64,000 bases of DNA, from contig OY365807.1 in the NCBI GenBank assembly GCA_959347315.1, positions 9,942,152 through 10,006,151 of the forward strand, read 5' to 3'. A program made the translations under genes and the position numbers. The stretch comes from Bimastos eiseni (taxonomy: Eukaryota > Annelida > Clitellata > Crassiclitellata > Lumbricidae). Shown one piece after another: positions 11,800 through 23,475 of this stretch; within the stretch, counting starts at the first letter, position 1; the number at the start of each line of letters is the position of its first letter. The notes beneath the pieces are model-generated. The model did no database searches and was not told the origin of the DNA. It saw only the letters and a program-made list of their open reading frames with translations.

Positions 11800-11991
11800 C
11801 AGTGGCGGCTCTGAACATTTCCAACAGGACCCCTCCTAGACATCTAGGTTCCACACGAAGGGATCAGAGAACCAAGATGTCTGGTTAAATCAAAACTGAA
11901 AATGGACTAACATTTGGAGGGGCCACCGGGGAAGCACAAACTCAGTTTGTGGGGTACTAGCTCCATCTGGCCCCCTGTAGAGCCGCCACCA
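11800..11991 (+). mobile_element. hAT-like MITE with CAGTGGCGGCTCT terminus
   Basis: CAGTGGCGGCTCT at the left is mirrored by AGAGCCGCCACC at the right, giving a terminal inverted repeat of about 12 bp around 190 bp of unique, non-coding DNA. It sits exactly between two microsatellite arrays. No target-site duplication could be confirmed, because the right flank is the repeat itself. Confidence 0.55.
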
Positions 11992-11997
11992 TGCATC

Positions 11998-12108
<111 letters not shown>

Positions 12109-12639
12109 TGTATGTATGTTTTTATATTTGTATGTAGGTACGTGTGTGAGAGTGCGTACATCTACGCGTGAGCGTGTCTGCATAAGTTATTGTATATGTC
12201 TGGATGTACGTTTGATTGTCTCCCTCTCTCCCTGTCTCTCTCCTCTCGCCTTGTCTCACCGAAGACAAATAGTGCCTCCTAGCGAGTGTTGGACAAATAG
12301 AACCTTCATCTCTTACATCGATTGGCGGAGACGTTGAGCGCGACAACGGTTCTCTGCTTCTGTTGGCAGCGACGCGTCTCCGCCTGGCCTAACCCACGTA
12401 GCCAAGGGAACCATAGTCGCTCAACCTGCGACGTTCTGTAGAGCCTATGTACGTGCCGTCTCTAAACTAATGGCCCCTCATTGTTTCGCTGTCAGGCCGA
12501 GCAGAAGATACCTCTTGGAACTGGTCATGGCTCAGTTTAAGTGCATGTCTAAGTCTATGTTTATGTACACCCTATTTAAAAGGGTCATGTATCTGCGTAG
12601 ACATACCTTTATATGCCCCTGTTTATATGTGTGAGAGTG
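12109..12639. other. No gene recognised
   Basis: Mixed sequence between two microsatellites, with short ORFs on both strands and no domain. Confidence 0.4.
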
Positions 12640-12801
12640 TATGTTCATGAATGTATGTATGTATATATGTATGTATGTGTGTATGTATGTATGCAAGTAT
12701 CTATGTATGTATGTATGCATGAATGTATGTATGTATGCAAGTATGTATGTATGTATATATGTATGTATGTATGTATATATTTATGTATGCATGAATGTAT
12801 G

Positions 12802-12833
<32 letters not shown>

Positions 12834-13275
12834 CAAGTATGTATGTATGTATGTATGTATATATGTATGTATGTATGTATGTATGCAAGTATGTATGTAT
12901 GTATGTATGTATGTATGTATGTATGCATGAATGTATGTATATATATATATGTATGTATGTATGTATGAATGTATGTATGTATGTATGCAAGTATGTATGT
13001 ATGTATGTGTGTATGTATGTATGAATGTATGTATATATGTATGTATGCATGAATGTATGTATATATGTATGTATGTATGCATGTATGTATGTATGCATGT
13101 ATGTATGTGAGCATGTATGTATGTATGTATGTATGTATGTATGTATGTATGTATGTATGCACGAATGTATGTATATATGTATGTATATGCATGCATGTAT
13201 GTATGAATGCATGTATATATGTTTGTATGTACGTGTGTATGTATGTATGTAAGTATGTATGTATGTATATATATA
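12640..13275. repeat. (TATG)n tetranucleotide array
   Basis: About 630 bp of TATG with scattered TATA, GCAA and GCATGAATG variants. Overlapping ORFs on both strands (Met/Tyr/Val/Cys or His/Thr/Tyr/Ile-rich) are repeat artefacts. Confidence 0.95.
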
Positions 13276-13608
13276 TACATAAGGCGGGCAATAAATGATC
13301 GATCACGTTACCTTACATCCTGATGATCAGTTCATCTAATTGTATTATAGGCTTGCGCTATAAAAATGTAATTCAGCGTCCAATCAATCACGTTCTCAGT
13401 CCATTTCCGTCTTCCGTTGGCCACGCCCCTCCGCTTCCGGCTCTGGTCTCAGAAGTAACATCCCATTCTGTGCAAATTCCTTCCTTCCGCAGATCGCATG
13501 CGAGAAGAATCGCAATTTCCGCTCAGCCGAATTGCGCCCAAAGCGTTCTCCGGCACGCCCAAAAGTCGCCGCCATCGCATGCTAAGCACACAGAGACAGC
13601 GCAACCGA

Positions 13609-13611
<3 letters not shown>
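13276..13611. other. Unique spacer, no supported gene
   Basis: A 96-codon plus-strand ORF and overlapping minus ORFs are present, but with no recognisable domain or splice context. Confidence 0.35.

Positions 13612-13654
<43 letters not shown>
13612..13654. repeat. (TA)n microsatellite
   Basis: About 21 uninterrupted TA dinucleotides. Confidence 0.95.
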
Positions 13655-13658
<4 letters not shown>

Positions 13659-13717
13659 CATATAACGCACGCACAGGTGTACCCATATGATATGTACTCA
13701 TATGCAAGGATATAATA

Positions 13718-14255
13718 TGGACACTGTGTCCGGAAAAAAGAACCCATTGTAGTATTACGAAAATAATTTGTAAATATTCATAAATATATGATATATCAAC
13801 ATTTCAAAAGCGTTTAGATCTACAATTATCAAGAAATCTGTCATTTGTGAATGGTCCTTATAAAGTTAGCTTACGTGCTGTGACGTCCTTGTATTACAAA
13901 TTTGATGCCCGAGTAGAATTTGCTTAATTACTGGCATATATTATATAGACACCGCCAATGGTGGTGCAGGCTGACACTTTAATATCATTAAAATATTAAA
14001 TAATGTAAGATAAAACTAAAATTTAGAATTCATCAACAATATTTAAGATGATATTGACCTTTATATAAATTTATTCACATCCTGAACACTTGGATCTCGA
14101 AGCAAACTGCATTGTTATGACATCATTATTGGACGGCAGGGACTTTTACATTTAAGATGGTTTAAGGCAATTATGTCAGAATTAAAACTGTTTTGGGATT
14201 TCAATAATGGACGAACATTAACTAAGAAATCCCGTTTTTCCGAACACAGTGTCTG
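13718..14255 (+). mobile_element. Tc1/mariner-type MITE
   Basis: The left end TGGACACTGTGTCCGGAAAA and the inverted right end CAGACACTGTGTTCGGAAAA form a terminal inverted repeat of about 20 bp with few mismatches. TA dinucleotides border both ends (13716-13717 and 14256-14257), as in Tc1/mariner insertion. The 538-bp interior has no transposase. Confidence 0.65.
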
Positions 14256-15544
14256 TATGTATCATATGCAAGATCACAAAGACATATGACGATAGGCAAA
14301 TGGTTGTGTCTATGTGTCTACACATAGAGCATGGATTAATACATAGATACCTTAAGAGACATAGAATCCTATACGTGCCCTGATGACGCCCCTTTATTAT
14401 ATCCTCTTACCCCTTCTCAAAAATACCGTTTATAGAAATTAGAGCGGCTGTGCCAGTTTTTGACGCGTCTTCTTTTCCAAAGATGTCGCTCTTCTTCTTC
14501 TGGAGCAACAAATCGACTTGAAACGCTGCCAAGAAATCCATAGACCTTCCCGCTTAAATGCGTAAAGGCGTAAATTCTAAATCTTTCAATGAATAGCGTT
14601 GCAATATTGTTCTACCAAGAATGCTACAATAAATTGTCGAATCTACATTCAATCTTCTATATAAAATGTTATCTGAATAACAAAGTACTCGATAAAGTTA
14701 TAATGTCGCGTGTATAGTAGCCTATCCTACCTGGAAGTGTCAAAATGGACTGGTCCACGATGGCTGATAATCCGGTACGGCTACGCGCTTTCGGCATACT
14801 GTCGCTGGCATGAGCTATAAATGACACCGACTGTTAAACTTACACTTGTTAATACCAATACGCTTGCTTCTAAAATTTCTATTGCTGGTAGCCTACCTCA
14901 AAGACTTCAGAGGCTTAATAGATTTATACATTTAGGACAACTTGAGCGCGTGAACGTTAAAATTGTTTTTGAATTTGATTTGGAGAGGCCACTCTAAAAC
15001 TGAAACAATCCTTACATGTTGGAGTTCATAGTCGCGCGCGTGTGTGAACGTATTTTGTCTAAAGCCTGAGGCAGGAAGATGTTTTGACGATCTGAGCCTA
15101 CGTAACTTTAATAAAAGCTGCTTTCCTGACTATGGATCCATTCGTACTGAAGTTACTGGCGGATAAGTTGAGCGCACAAAAGCTCGAAGACTGCCGTCTG
15201 TCAACTCCTCACTGCAAGGTCGGTACTTATCCAGCGTGGTGCGATTTGTAAGACGTAATAGGGAAATCGTTTAATGGGCCCGTGTATAGTCTCTCTGCGA
15301 AAAAACAATTCACCTCTGATCATCTAGGTCCTTCCCCTCTAACGGTTTTTGGCTACCACATGCTGGAGATTGCATTTCGCCACACATTTCCTCCTACCAA
15401 TTAGTCAAACCTATATTCACTCTGAATATCTCCTTCTGACGATTGCATTTTATCCAAAAACTTCGGACCCCTCATTGACTCCCTCACTATGACTCAGAAT
15501 ATCTCCCACTAAAGAATACACTTACTTCATACATTTTGCTCCTA
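14256..15544. other. No gene recognised
   Basis: AT-rich unique sequence with no ORF of at least 60 codons on either strand and no clear repeat. Confidence 0.45.
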
Positions 15545-16732
15545 TGGGGTCTTTCACATATTACATACCTCGAGGGGTAGGTGGGTGGTTTCCTGTTTTG
15601 TTAGCGTTATATTGTGTAGGTTGAAGGTTTTGTTATATAACAAACTTTTTTCAGCTTATGCTATTTAGCCTGTTTGCCTGCCAATGCCAATTGGAAATTC
15701 TATGTACCACGGACCTTCAATGTTTAATCGAAGTTCACAATACGTTGTGAACCAAAACTAGCATCATTAGCTGCCACCTGGCGAATTGATTTGACGTTCT
15801 TACTTATTATTTATTAATCCACTTTTGACTATTTCCTGTTTAAAATTTTTACAATTTCCTGTGCATAGCTTTAAACGCTCTTAAATTCCATTCTGTGTGA
15901 TTTTTTTGGATTCTGGTGTAAATTTAACTTAAGTCACCGGAAATAAGTATTTCGATTGGTATTATCACGAGATGTTTGATTTCATTTCCTATAACATGTG
16001 TAAGGCCTAAATAGTTTATATGTTTGCGTAAATACCCAATTGGGGTTGTAGTATATACTATGTATACATCATACGCTATTAAATAGGTAGAGTTGTATAG
16101 CGAACCTTTCGATTATTACCTGATAGTGCAATATTAAACCAATCTATTATGTGTGGTACTGTAATCCTCATTTCTTGTGCAAAACAGGAGGGAAACTAAA
16201 ATGGTGCTTTTAAATAGGATGTACGTCACTACCATGTATCATCATGCTGTATTAGTAGGCATACATGGTGACACTCATCGACTACCCAATTAGTTACCGT
16301 AATTAATACAAGTGAATTTAGCGCCATTAAACGTCCGATTCTTAAGATGCAGAGGAACTCGCTACATCCGGTCTAATCATCATTGACACGAGAGAGCACA
16401 CAATTTTAAGATGGCTCTTGCTACTTGGCCAATTGGGCGTATGATGATTTTTTACTCCAGTTTTTTAAATGGATAAAGGCAATTATCAGCTGAATCACTA
16501 CTATTAAAGTGCTAACTAACATCGTATTGTTATAAGATTGTCAATTTGCTCATTACAATTATGTCGATTGTATGTCTTTTGATATGCATATAGTGGGGTG
16601 GGGTATGGGGTAGGTAGCAGATCTGTAATATAAAATAGGGGTTGGGGGTCACAGCTGATGTTATATAACGTTATAAGGGGTAGGGGTGGGCCAAAATGAG
16701 ATTTTATGCGTTATATAATATGTGGACGCCCC
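15545..16732 (+). mobile_element. TA-flanked non-autonomous DNA transposon, about 1.2 kb
   Basis: The left end TGGGGTCTTTCACATATTAC and the inverted right end GGGGCGTCCACATATTATAT share an imperfect terminal repeat, and TA borders both ends. G-rich subterminal blocks (15580-15600; 16590-16690) also match in inverted orientation. The core word CACATATTA is shared with the element at 3542-4023. No ORF of note lies inside. Confidence 0.5.
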
Positions 16733-16789
16733 TATCCATTTGTCCATCTCTGAGTGAGGCTGTGGTTATAGGCCTGTAGATCGAACTAA

Positions 16790-17377
16790 TGCGCGTAATT
16801 TACATAATAAAATTTGCACAGCCATCAGATGATGCGAATGCATATGGCGATTGTAGGCCCCTAACTATACCGAATGTCGGCGAATTGTGCAATTCGAAAG
16901 TGGAAATGAATAAATATTTGGAGTCAATTATGTGGTGAAAATAGTCATATTAACCTATAAATTCGCATTAGAATGACTATGATTAAAAAACTTCTAAAGT
17001 GCCGAAATAATAATGCGCAGGGCCATTAGCGTCGCCACGGGATGGGGCATCTGCTCATCCCTGCCCATGCTGGGTCTTAGGATTCATGCAAATCCGAGGA
17101 GTGGGGTACCCTACGTGATTTGTAATTTGACAATTCAAAATTAAGGTCCGCTGCATATAATATAATCAAACTTTCTTACAAGTCGAGATTATTTAGGTAC
17201 TTTTATTTCGAAATTATAAGTATAAAAATTTGAGGTTAACAAGAGTCCAAAATGTGCATAATTTGTCATCAAATGCTTAAAGCGCTTCATTTGGAACCCC
17301 GGTAGAGGAGATTATGCCGCCCCCGGTGCCTCTAATCGACAGAGGCTCTTGCCCTCCAAGCTCTGGCGACGCCACTG
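16790..17377. repeat. Old dispersed repeat ending in a hAT-like terminus
   Basis: Positions 16920-16980 resemble 61915-61975 (shared words AATAGTCA, CCTA and AAATTCGCAT). The right end, inverted, is CAGTGGCGTCGCCAGAG, a hAT-like terminus also seen at 17793. A partial left match, CAGGGCCATTAGCGTCGCCA, lies at 17018. The flanking 8-mers do not match, so the boundaries are approximate. Confidence 0.4.
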
Positions 17378-17793
17378 TATATGTCACCAATTTTACATTC
17401 AGCGCTACACAGAAATGCATTTCTAGATGAAGCTGGGTTGCAAGGCTAGTTTTACTTTAAAACCTAACTTCGTTTTGCTTTAAAAATCTGACACTGACTT
17501 GCAGTTGAAGTAGAAACTTAGAAAGAACTGCAATTTCAAATGCTTCGACTGTGAACGCCTAAGCGTTTAAACGACTACTAAGGTCCAAATTCTCAGATTA
17601 CTTGCATATAATTTAAGTAAATTTCTCACACATCGAGACTACTTAAACTACTATTATTTCAAAAATAATAGTTTAAAAATACTAGGTAAACAACAGTCCA
17701 AAATGCACTCCATTTGACATAAAAACTCCCCAGACCCCCTAATCGTTAGAGAGTGTTCCCCCCCCCAACCTCGAAGCTCCGGTGACGCCACTG
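17378..17793. repeat. Second unit of the same dispersed repeat
   Basis: Positions 17580-17705 are a diverged copy of 17140-17255, both ending in AGTCCAAAATG. The unit ends, inverted, with CAGTGGCGTCACCGGAGC, parallel to the terminus of the first unit. The two units lie head to tail. Confidence 0.45.
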
Positions 17794-17854
17794 CACAGGG
17801 CATAAACCGACGGCACCAAAACAAATCCGAAATCTGGTCAAATCCAGTCTAACC

Positions 17855-18012
17855 CACCTGTGGGAACTAGTAACAACCCGGGCCAGGCAGTTTTGTACTC
17901 TTTGCAGCTTCAGTAAGTTAGCTTTTGTGATACCAAACTGGAGATAGTTACAATAATCTAGGCGACTAGAGACGAGTGCGTTAGTCAGTAAAATTCGCGT
18001 TTCAGCAAGGAC
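17855..18012 (-). mobile_element. LINE reverse-transcriptase C-terminal fragment
   Basis: In one uninterrupted minus-strand frame this segment encodes the LINE motif with core SSRLDYCNYLQFG, followed by LLKLQRVQNCLARVV. This is the highly conserved region after the reverse-transcriptase palm in CR1/L2/jockey-like elements. The surrounding sequence is not open, so it is a dead fragment. Confidence 0.75.
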
Positions 18013-18138
18013 ATATTGTCATAGAACCTTTGTCGTTTGATGAAAACTCGTAAGTTGTTTTGGGAACAATTAGAAAATTTTCCCTCTATAGTTTAGACTA
18101 CTACCACTCTTAGCACACTATAATTTCACATTGCATTG

Positions 18139-18170
<32 letters not shown>

Positions 18171-20100
18171 AGACGCCCAGAGAGATTGCTTTGATTAATA
18201 CGTCTTTTAAATGTCATTATTTATGACGTAAAGATATGATTGATGACAATATCTCAGTCCTACTCTGCCGCCCCATCCTACCTACTCTACTGTCTCTGCA
18301 TGCACCATTCTTCATTCTACCCTACCTATAGTCCACTCAACAACACCTTTACCTACTCCTTATTGCCTTCTCTTTGTGCAGAATAGGCCTTCTACTCAGC
18401 TGTTCTCTAAGGCTAGGCAATGATATCTGTAGGAAGACAATGTTTTCTATTGCCCCGACGCGGCGACGCCTGATAATTAAAATCATCTTCAATTTGTTAC
18501 ATTTTTATTGACCTTCTGTCGGGTGAGAAAAAAACTATGCAACCAATTTTTATCCCAGAGAAGCTTCTTTGTCATTATTAATATTATAATTCCTCATGAC
18601 ATGACGTCCAACAGGGTATTGTAATACTGTTCTTAGTGTCACACAAATGTACCACTCAAGACAATGAAACGAACTTTGGTTATGAATTGTGAAATTTGAA
18701 CTGGGGAATGGGGTGAATAATTTTCGCATGTCCCGGCCTGAATTTTTATTAACCTGAAATCGGTATGCCGACTAAATTGCAGAGGGTAACTGTGGCTTTT
18801 CGGTGCACGAACTTTATTCTTAGTTTTGGTAATATACATTAAGCGACACCCTCCATTCATACATTGACTCCTCGCAAAATAACATCGCACTACATGTATA
18901 TCTTACCCCTACAAACAGGACATTAATTGCATCAAGAAATATAATTGTGATAAAACAGGATAAAACATCGTCTTAAGCTGGAAAACTGTGTGTGACGCTA
19001 CAAACCAGTCCATTCCAGTTACAATTGTAATTGTAAATGTGCTTTTTATGGGTAATTTATAGAAGCCCCACTCAAAGAGAAAACCATTTCGTAGAGAGTA
19101 ACTGCGCTAGTCAAATATGATGTTAAACGTCACTTGGAAGTTATTGCAAGGCAATAGCACTTCGAAGTTTGAACTGAAAGTGTCACCAGTGGTTGGTCCA
19201 ATGCACAAACGTGCAGCTTTATGTTGAGCTAAATAACAACGAGTTCCCGATGTCATTTATCCCGTCCTGGAGGTCGTTATTAAGGTCCACCTAAGAGCCA
19301 ATAATTCTACCATGGATCTCATATCACTTGCAAGTAGAGTTACGTATCCGAATATTATCCAGCGATGATCTTCTACAGAGTAGCTCCGCATCAGATTCTC
19401 AAGGGAGGATTTAATTCCGGGAGGTATAGGGCTATAGGCACTACAGATGCATGGACGTATGGACTGGACGTCCCTGCTGAGGGAACACCCAGTCGATGCC
19501 ACTCCCTCTGAAACCTGACACGTGGGGGGGGGCTCGATCCGCAGGTTATAATTATTAGACGGGTGCCATTTACAGGCGTTTCATTACGCGAATTAGATGT
19601 GATTGATGTCGACCTTTGTGTCTCATTTTGCGCTTTCTGACAGACTTTATGGCCTCGCAATTTGTTTGGCTCCTGCCGAGACTCTAGATTTGTAGGTAAT
19701 GGCGCAATATAAATTCTAGATATTATTCATTTTATTGTCATCAGATACATCCACTCCAACTCGGTAACACAAATGGCAACGATGATTATCCTTGAATCAT
19801 CGTCGACAGATGATGACGATGTACGCGTTGGTTTGTATACCAGTGATGTCTACATAGAGCAGACACCATTCTTAGGCAGACTCTTTTCGTCGCTGCATAT
19901 ATTCGTCCACAATTGTACCGGCTAAATAGGCCTACGAAAAATGCATTGAGTTTAAGATCGAATATTAATTGTGTGTAACTGATTGCTGGGTGCTCTCAGG
20001 CTAGAACGGTCCGCACATGGGAACCGGAAATTGCGTGGTATGCATTCAAACGAAGAGCGGTTGAAAAGCAGAGAGTCTTTCGATGTGCAGCGATACACAA
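18013..20100. other. No gene recognised; (TA)n at 18141-18168
   Basis: AT-rich DNA with only short ORFs on the minus strand and a short pure TA microsatellite. Nothing else could be supported. Confidence 0.4.
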
Positions 20101-21048
20101 CATCACTTGAAACGTTCAGCGATGGCTTGAAACGTCCAGACATGGCCTGAAACGTTAAGCGATGACTTGAAACGTTCAGCGATGGCTTTAAATGTCCACA
20201 CATGGCTTGAAACGTTTAGCGATGACTTGAAGCATTCAACGATGACTTGAAACATTTAACGATGGCTTGCAACGTCCAGGCATGGCTTGAAACGTTCAGC
20301 GATGGCTTGAAACGCTAAGCGCTGACCTGAAACATTCAGCGATGGCTTGAAACTTCCAGACATGGCCTGAAACGTTATGCGATGACTTGAAACGTTCAGC
20401 GATGGCTTGAAACGTTCAGCGATGGCTTGAAACATCCAGACATGGCTTGAAACGTTTAGCGATGACTTGAAGCATTCAGCGATGGCTTGAAACGTCCCTA
20501 CATGGCTTGAAATGTTAAGCGACGACTTGAAACATTCAACGATGGCTTGAAACGTCCATACATGGCCTAAAACGTTAAGCGAGGGCTTGAAACGTTCAGG
20601 GATAACTTGAAACGTTCAGACATGGCTTGAAACGTTCAGCGATGGCTTGGAGCATTCAGCGATGACTTGAAGCATTTAACGATGGCTGGAAACGTCCAGA
20701 CATGGCTTGAAACGTTTAGCGATGGCTTAAAACGTTCAGCGATGGCTTGAAAAGCTAAGCGCTGACTTGAAACATTCAGCAATGGCTTGAAACGTTCAGA
20801 CATGGCTTGAAACGTCCATACATGGCTTGAAACGTTTAGCGATGACTTGAATCACTCAGCGATGACTTGAAACGTCCAGACATGGCTTGAAAGGTTTAGC
20901 GATCACTTGAAACGTTCAACGATGGCTTGAAACGTCCAAACATGGCCTAAAACGTTAAGCGAGGGCTTGAAACGTTCAGGGATAACTTGAAACGTCCAGA
21001 CATGGCTTGAAACGTTCAGCAATAGCTGAAATGTTCACCGATGAACAG
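20101..21048. repeat. 20-bp minisatellite, about 47 copies in strict register
   Basis: The monomer is close to GCTTGAAACGTTCAGCGATG. About 940 bp keep the same 20-bp phase from end to end with essentially no indels, while point differences (CGTCCAGACATG, TTTAGCGATGACTTG) are frequent and partly arranged in 40-60-bp higher-order combinations. The period is not a multiple of three and no long ORF exists. Confidence 0.9.
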
Positions 21049-22331
21049 CTATTTGTGCGGTGATAATCAGTAAAATTCCTAATGACGAATTGCAATCCAG
21101 TAAAAATAACAATTATTTATCATACTTTACGATTTCGATTATTGAAGAAATAGTGTTATGTCTCATTTGTATTGTAATTCAATGCAAGGTTTCATCCAAT
21201 CATCGACCGTGTCAACGTTATATGAGCCGATTTGAAAGCAATTTATAAGCCCATATTTTATTTGCCCATGTGCACGCATTGCCGCACAATAAATTTCGCT
21301 TGATTTAATGCCTGTTACGTCAGTCATTGCCGGTGAACTTAGCACGTAAATTATGACAAAGTTGCAACACCTCATATATATATATGCATTATATCTATAT
21401 ATAATTCGTTTATTTTGCTTCTGTCAACGCGGTTTATGTGAAATCTGCTATATATAAATGAATGGTAGTTGTCGGTGTAATAGGTTAAGGAAGAATTATC
21501 ACCCCGATTCAATCTGTCTTAGGAAACATTATCTTTTAATTATGTGTAAACTGTATGCTGGAAATGGTTGTTTTCTTGTTACTCGTGATGGTTGTTGTTG
21601 TTGTTGTTGTTGCTGTTACACCGTGTCTATTGCTGTTGCTTTTGTTAGGTCTAATTAATTATTTCGTTTCATTCTATAATTCTGCTCCTGTTATTTCCTA
21701 TATTTTCCATATTGTTCCCTATGTGCTAGATTTCTTTTATAATGAATATGAAGCCTTGGGGTTGGCTATTAAACATGTAGTGCAAAACTAAGTCACATGA
21801 CACAATCTATCATCTGATTAATAATTTGTCAATGAACAAATAATTATTGTCCATGAACAGAAAATGTTGCTGAACATTTCAAGTCACTTCTTGTTGTATT
21901 ATACCTGAAAAAGGACGGAACTGTCAGTTTGCTTCTGTGGATGACCAGTTGACTCCTGTTCGTGGACTTTCTGTCACGGCTGATGTTGGGGGAAGCAGGA
22001 AAGGGGAAGTCTCAATGAATTGGTCGCTTTGTTTCATGCATGTATGCTCTCAGACACAATCAGATTGTGAGAACTGTTGGAATGAGGATAGACGGAACAT
22101 TTGGCGATAATTTAACATTGATTTAACATTTCGCTGTGTATGACTTGCAGTGAGTTGCTTTATCAAATAGCAGAACTGCAAATTGTCTGGTTTCGTGCTG
22201 TGTGGTCTATGATTCTTCAAATATCCGTTGGATTTCTCTGCTATGATGTTGATTCAATACGTGATCCTCGGCAAGCCTGAAGAGATGACCGTCGTGCTGG
22301 TCCAGTTATGGAAATTACCATTATACATTGG
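21049..22331. other. No gene recognised; short (GTT)n at 21592-21612
   Basis: Short ORFs only. Sequence is AT-rich to about 21900 and mixed after that. Confidence 0.4.
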
Positions 22332-22479
22332 CATGGGCGTCCAGATAGGGAGTCCAGACTCAAATACCTCAAATTTCAGGTAGGGTAATATTTTTAGTCT
22401 TAGGGGAGAAATATCTTGCATTCCTGACACTTGGAACCGGGGGGTTTGCGTCCATCACTCAGGTGGGTGGACACCCCTG
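22332..22479 (-). mobile_element. hAT-type MITE, family 2 copy
   Basis: The segment starts GGGCGTCCAGATAGGG and carries the family body words TCTTAGGGGAGAA and CACTTGGAACCGGGG, ending in GACACCCCTG. The flanking 8-mers TACATTGG and GGCATTGG match at 6 of 8. Other copies are at 23476, 30539 and 48392. Confidence 0.6.
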
Positions 22480-23154
22480 GGCATTGGTGCTAGTGACCAT
22501 AGTGACTTGATGACGCTTAGATCGAGATTCTGTCATGAGCCTGATGACGCTGCAATTGCTAAACCGGGTTGAACAGAAATCCGTGGAAGCCAAGCCAACG
22601 TTCGCGCCGACAGTTAAACCAAAACTGGTTAGGACTGAGGTCAGGTACTGCTGTGTGACTGTGACTGATAGCACATTCCCATAAGTTCATAACATAGCAT
22701 AACACATTCTCGTAGAAATGGATGGCATATGTGTCATGCAAAGTATGCGGCAAGAATGACAATTTTGTATGTATCGACACACGCCATGGTAGACTCCCTG
22801 CAATTACCCCGAAGCAAGCGATGTATTCAGGAAAAGAAATCGTGGCAGACCATTTGTTGTCTGATTGACATCTCGAATCACTGAAATGTGCACGCTTCAA
22901 TGCTTTGACAAAAGTTGAAATGACTCAGCAGGGTCCTATGGATAAGTATATTAGCAAGGCAAATGAGACTGCTGCCAACAAGGTAGGAGGCTTGATGGTG
23001 ACCGTATACAATGATGCAAAAAAGTTTGCATAATCTACAAACAACAGCTGGCCACCGAGAATAGTCGCAACGCAAAAGGCGCAGTTAACTTTTGCTCTTG
23101 CATTGCAAATAAGCCCAGTCGTTCCTTCATATAAGTCGTATAAGAGATTCGCAT

Positions 23155-23320
23155 AGAGACCCTTCAATAGATTATCTACTATAGGGAGTGCTCCCGACCA
23201 AACCCCGGCTAAAGGCCACACACAGTCTTTAGGCTCTATAGGCATTGATTGACGCGCCACAGGGAATCCATTCCAGATGGCAGGACCAGTAACTGAAAAG
23301 TCATGGCACTGCACAGTAGA
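23155..23320 (-). mobile_element. LINE ORF C-terminus and 3' tail
   Basis: Read on the minus strand, the segment encodes FSVTGPAIWNGFPVA, the conserved terminal motif of CR1/L2-like LINE proteins (F-S-V-x-G-P-x-x-W-N-x-x-P). It is followed by a tail resembling those at 10.0, 35.9 and 45.7 kb. It is 5'-truncated and non-functional. Confidence 0.65.
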
Positions 23321-23475
23321 AGTCTTATTTACTTTTATCTACTATTATGATTAGTACTTACCTTCATTTTGCATTGTTGCTAATGAAGTAACAAGCAAAA
23401 GAAAATACATGTTGAATATCTCTTTGTCCAGGAACTCCATGTATAATTTTTTTGGAATGAACGAATGAATGAATG

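Noticed and set aside
16981..17385. Complete hAT element bounded by CAGGGCC and GCCACTG
   Set aside because: The termini pair only partly and the flanking 8-mers do not match, so only a dispersed repeat is annotated.
20101..21048. CRISPR-like array of regular repeats
   Set aside because: The units are directly contiguous at 20 bp with no unique spacers, and the DNA is animal.
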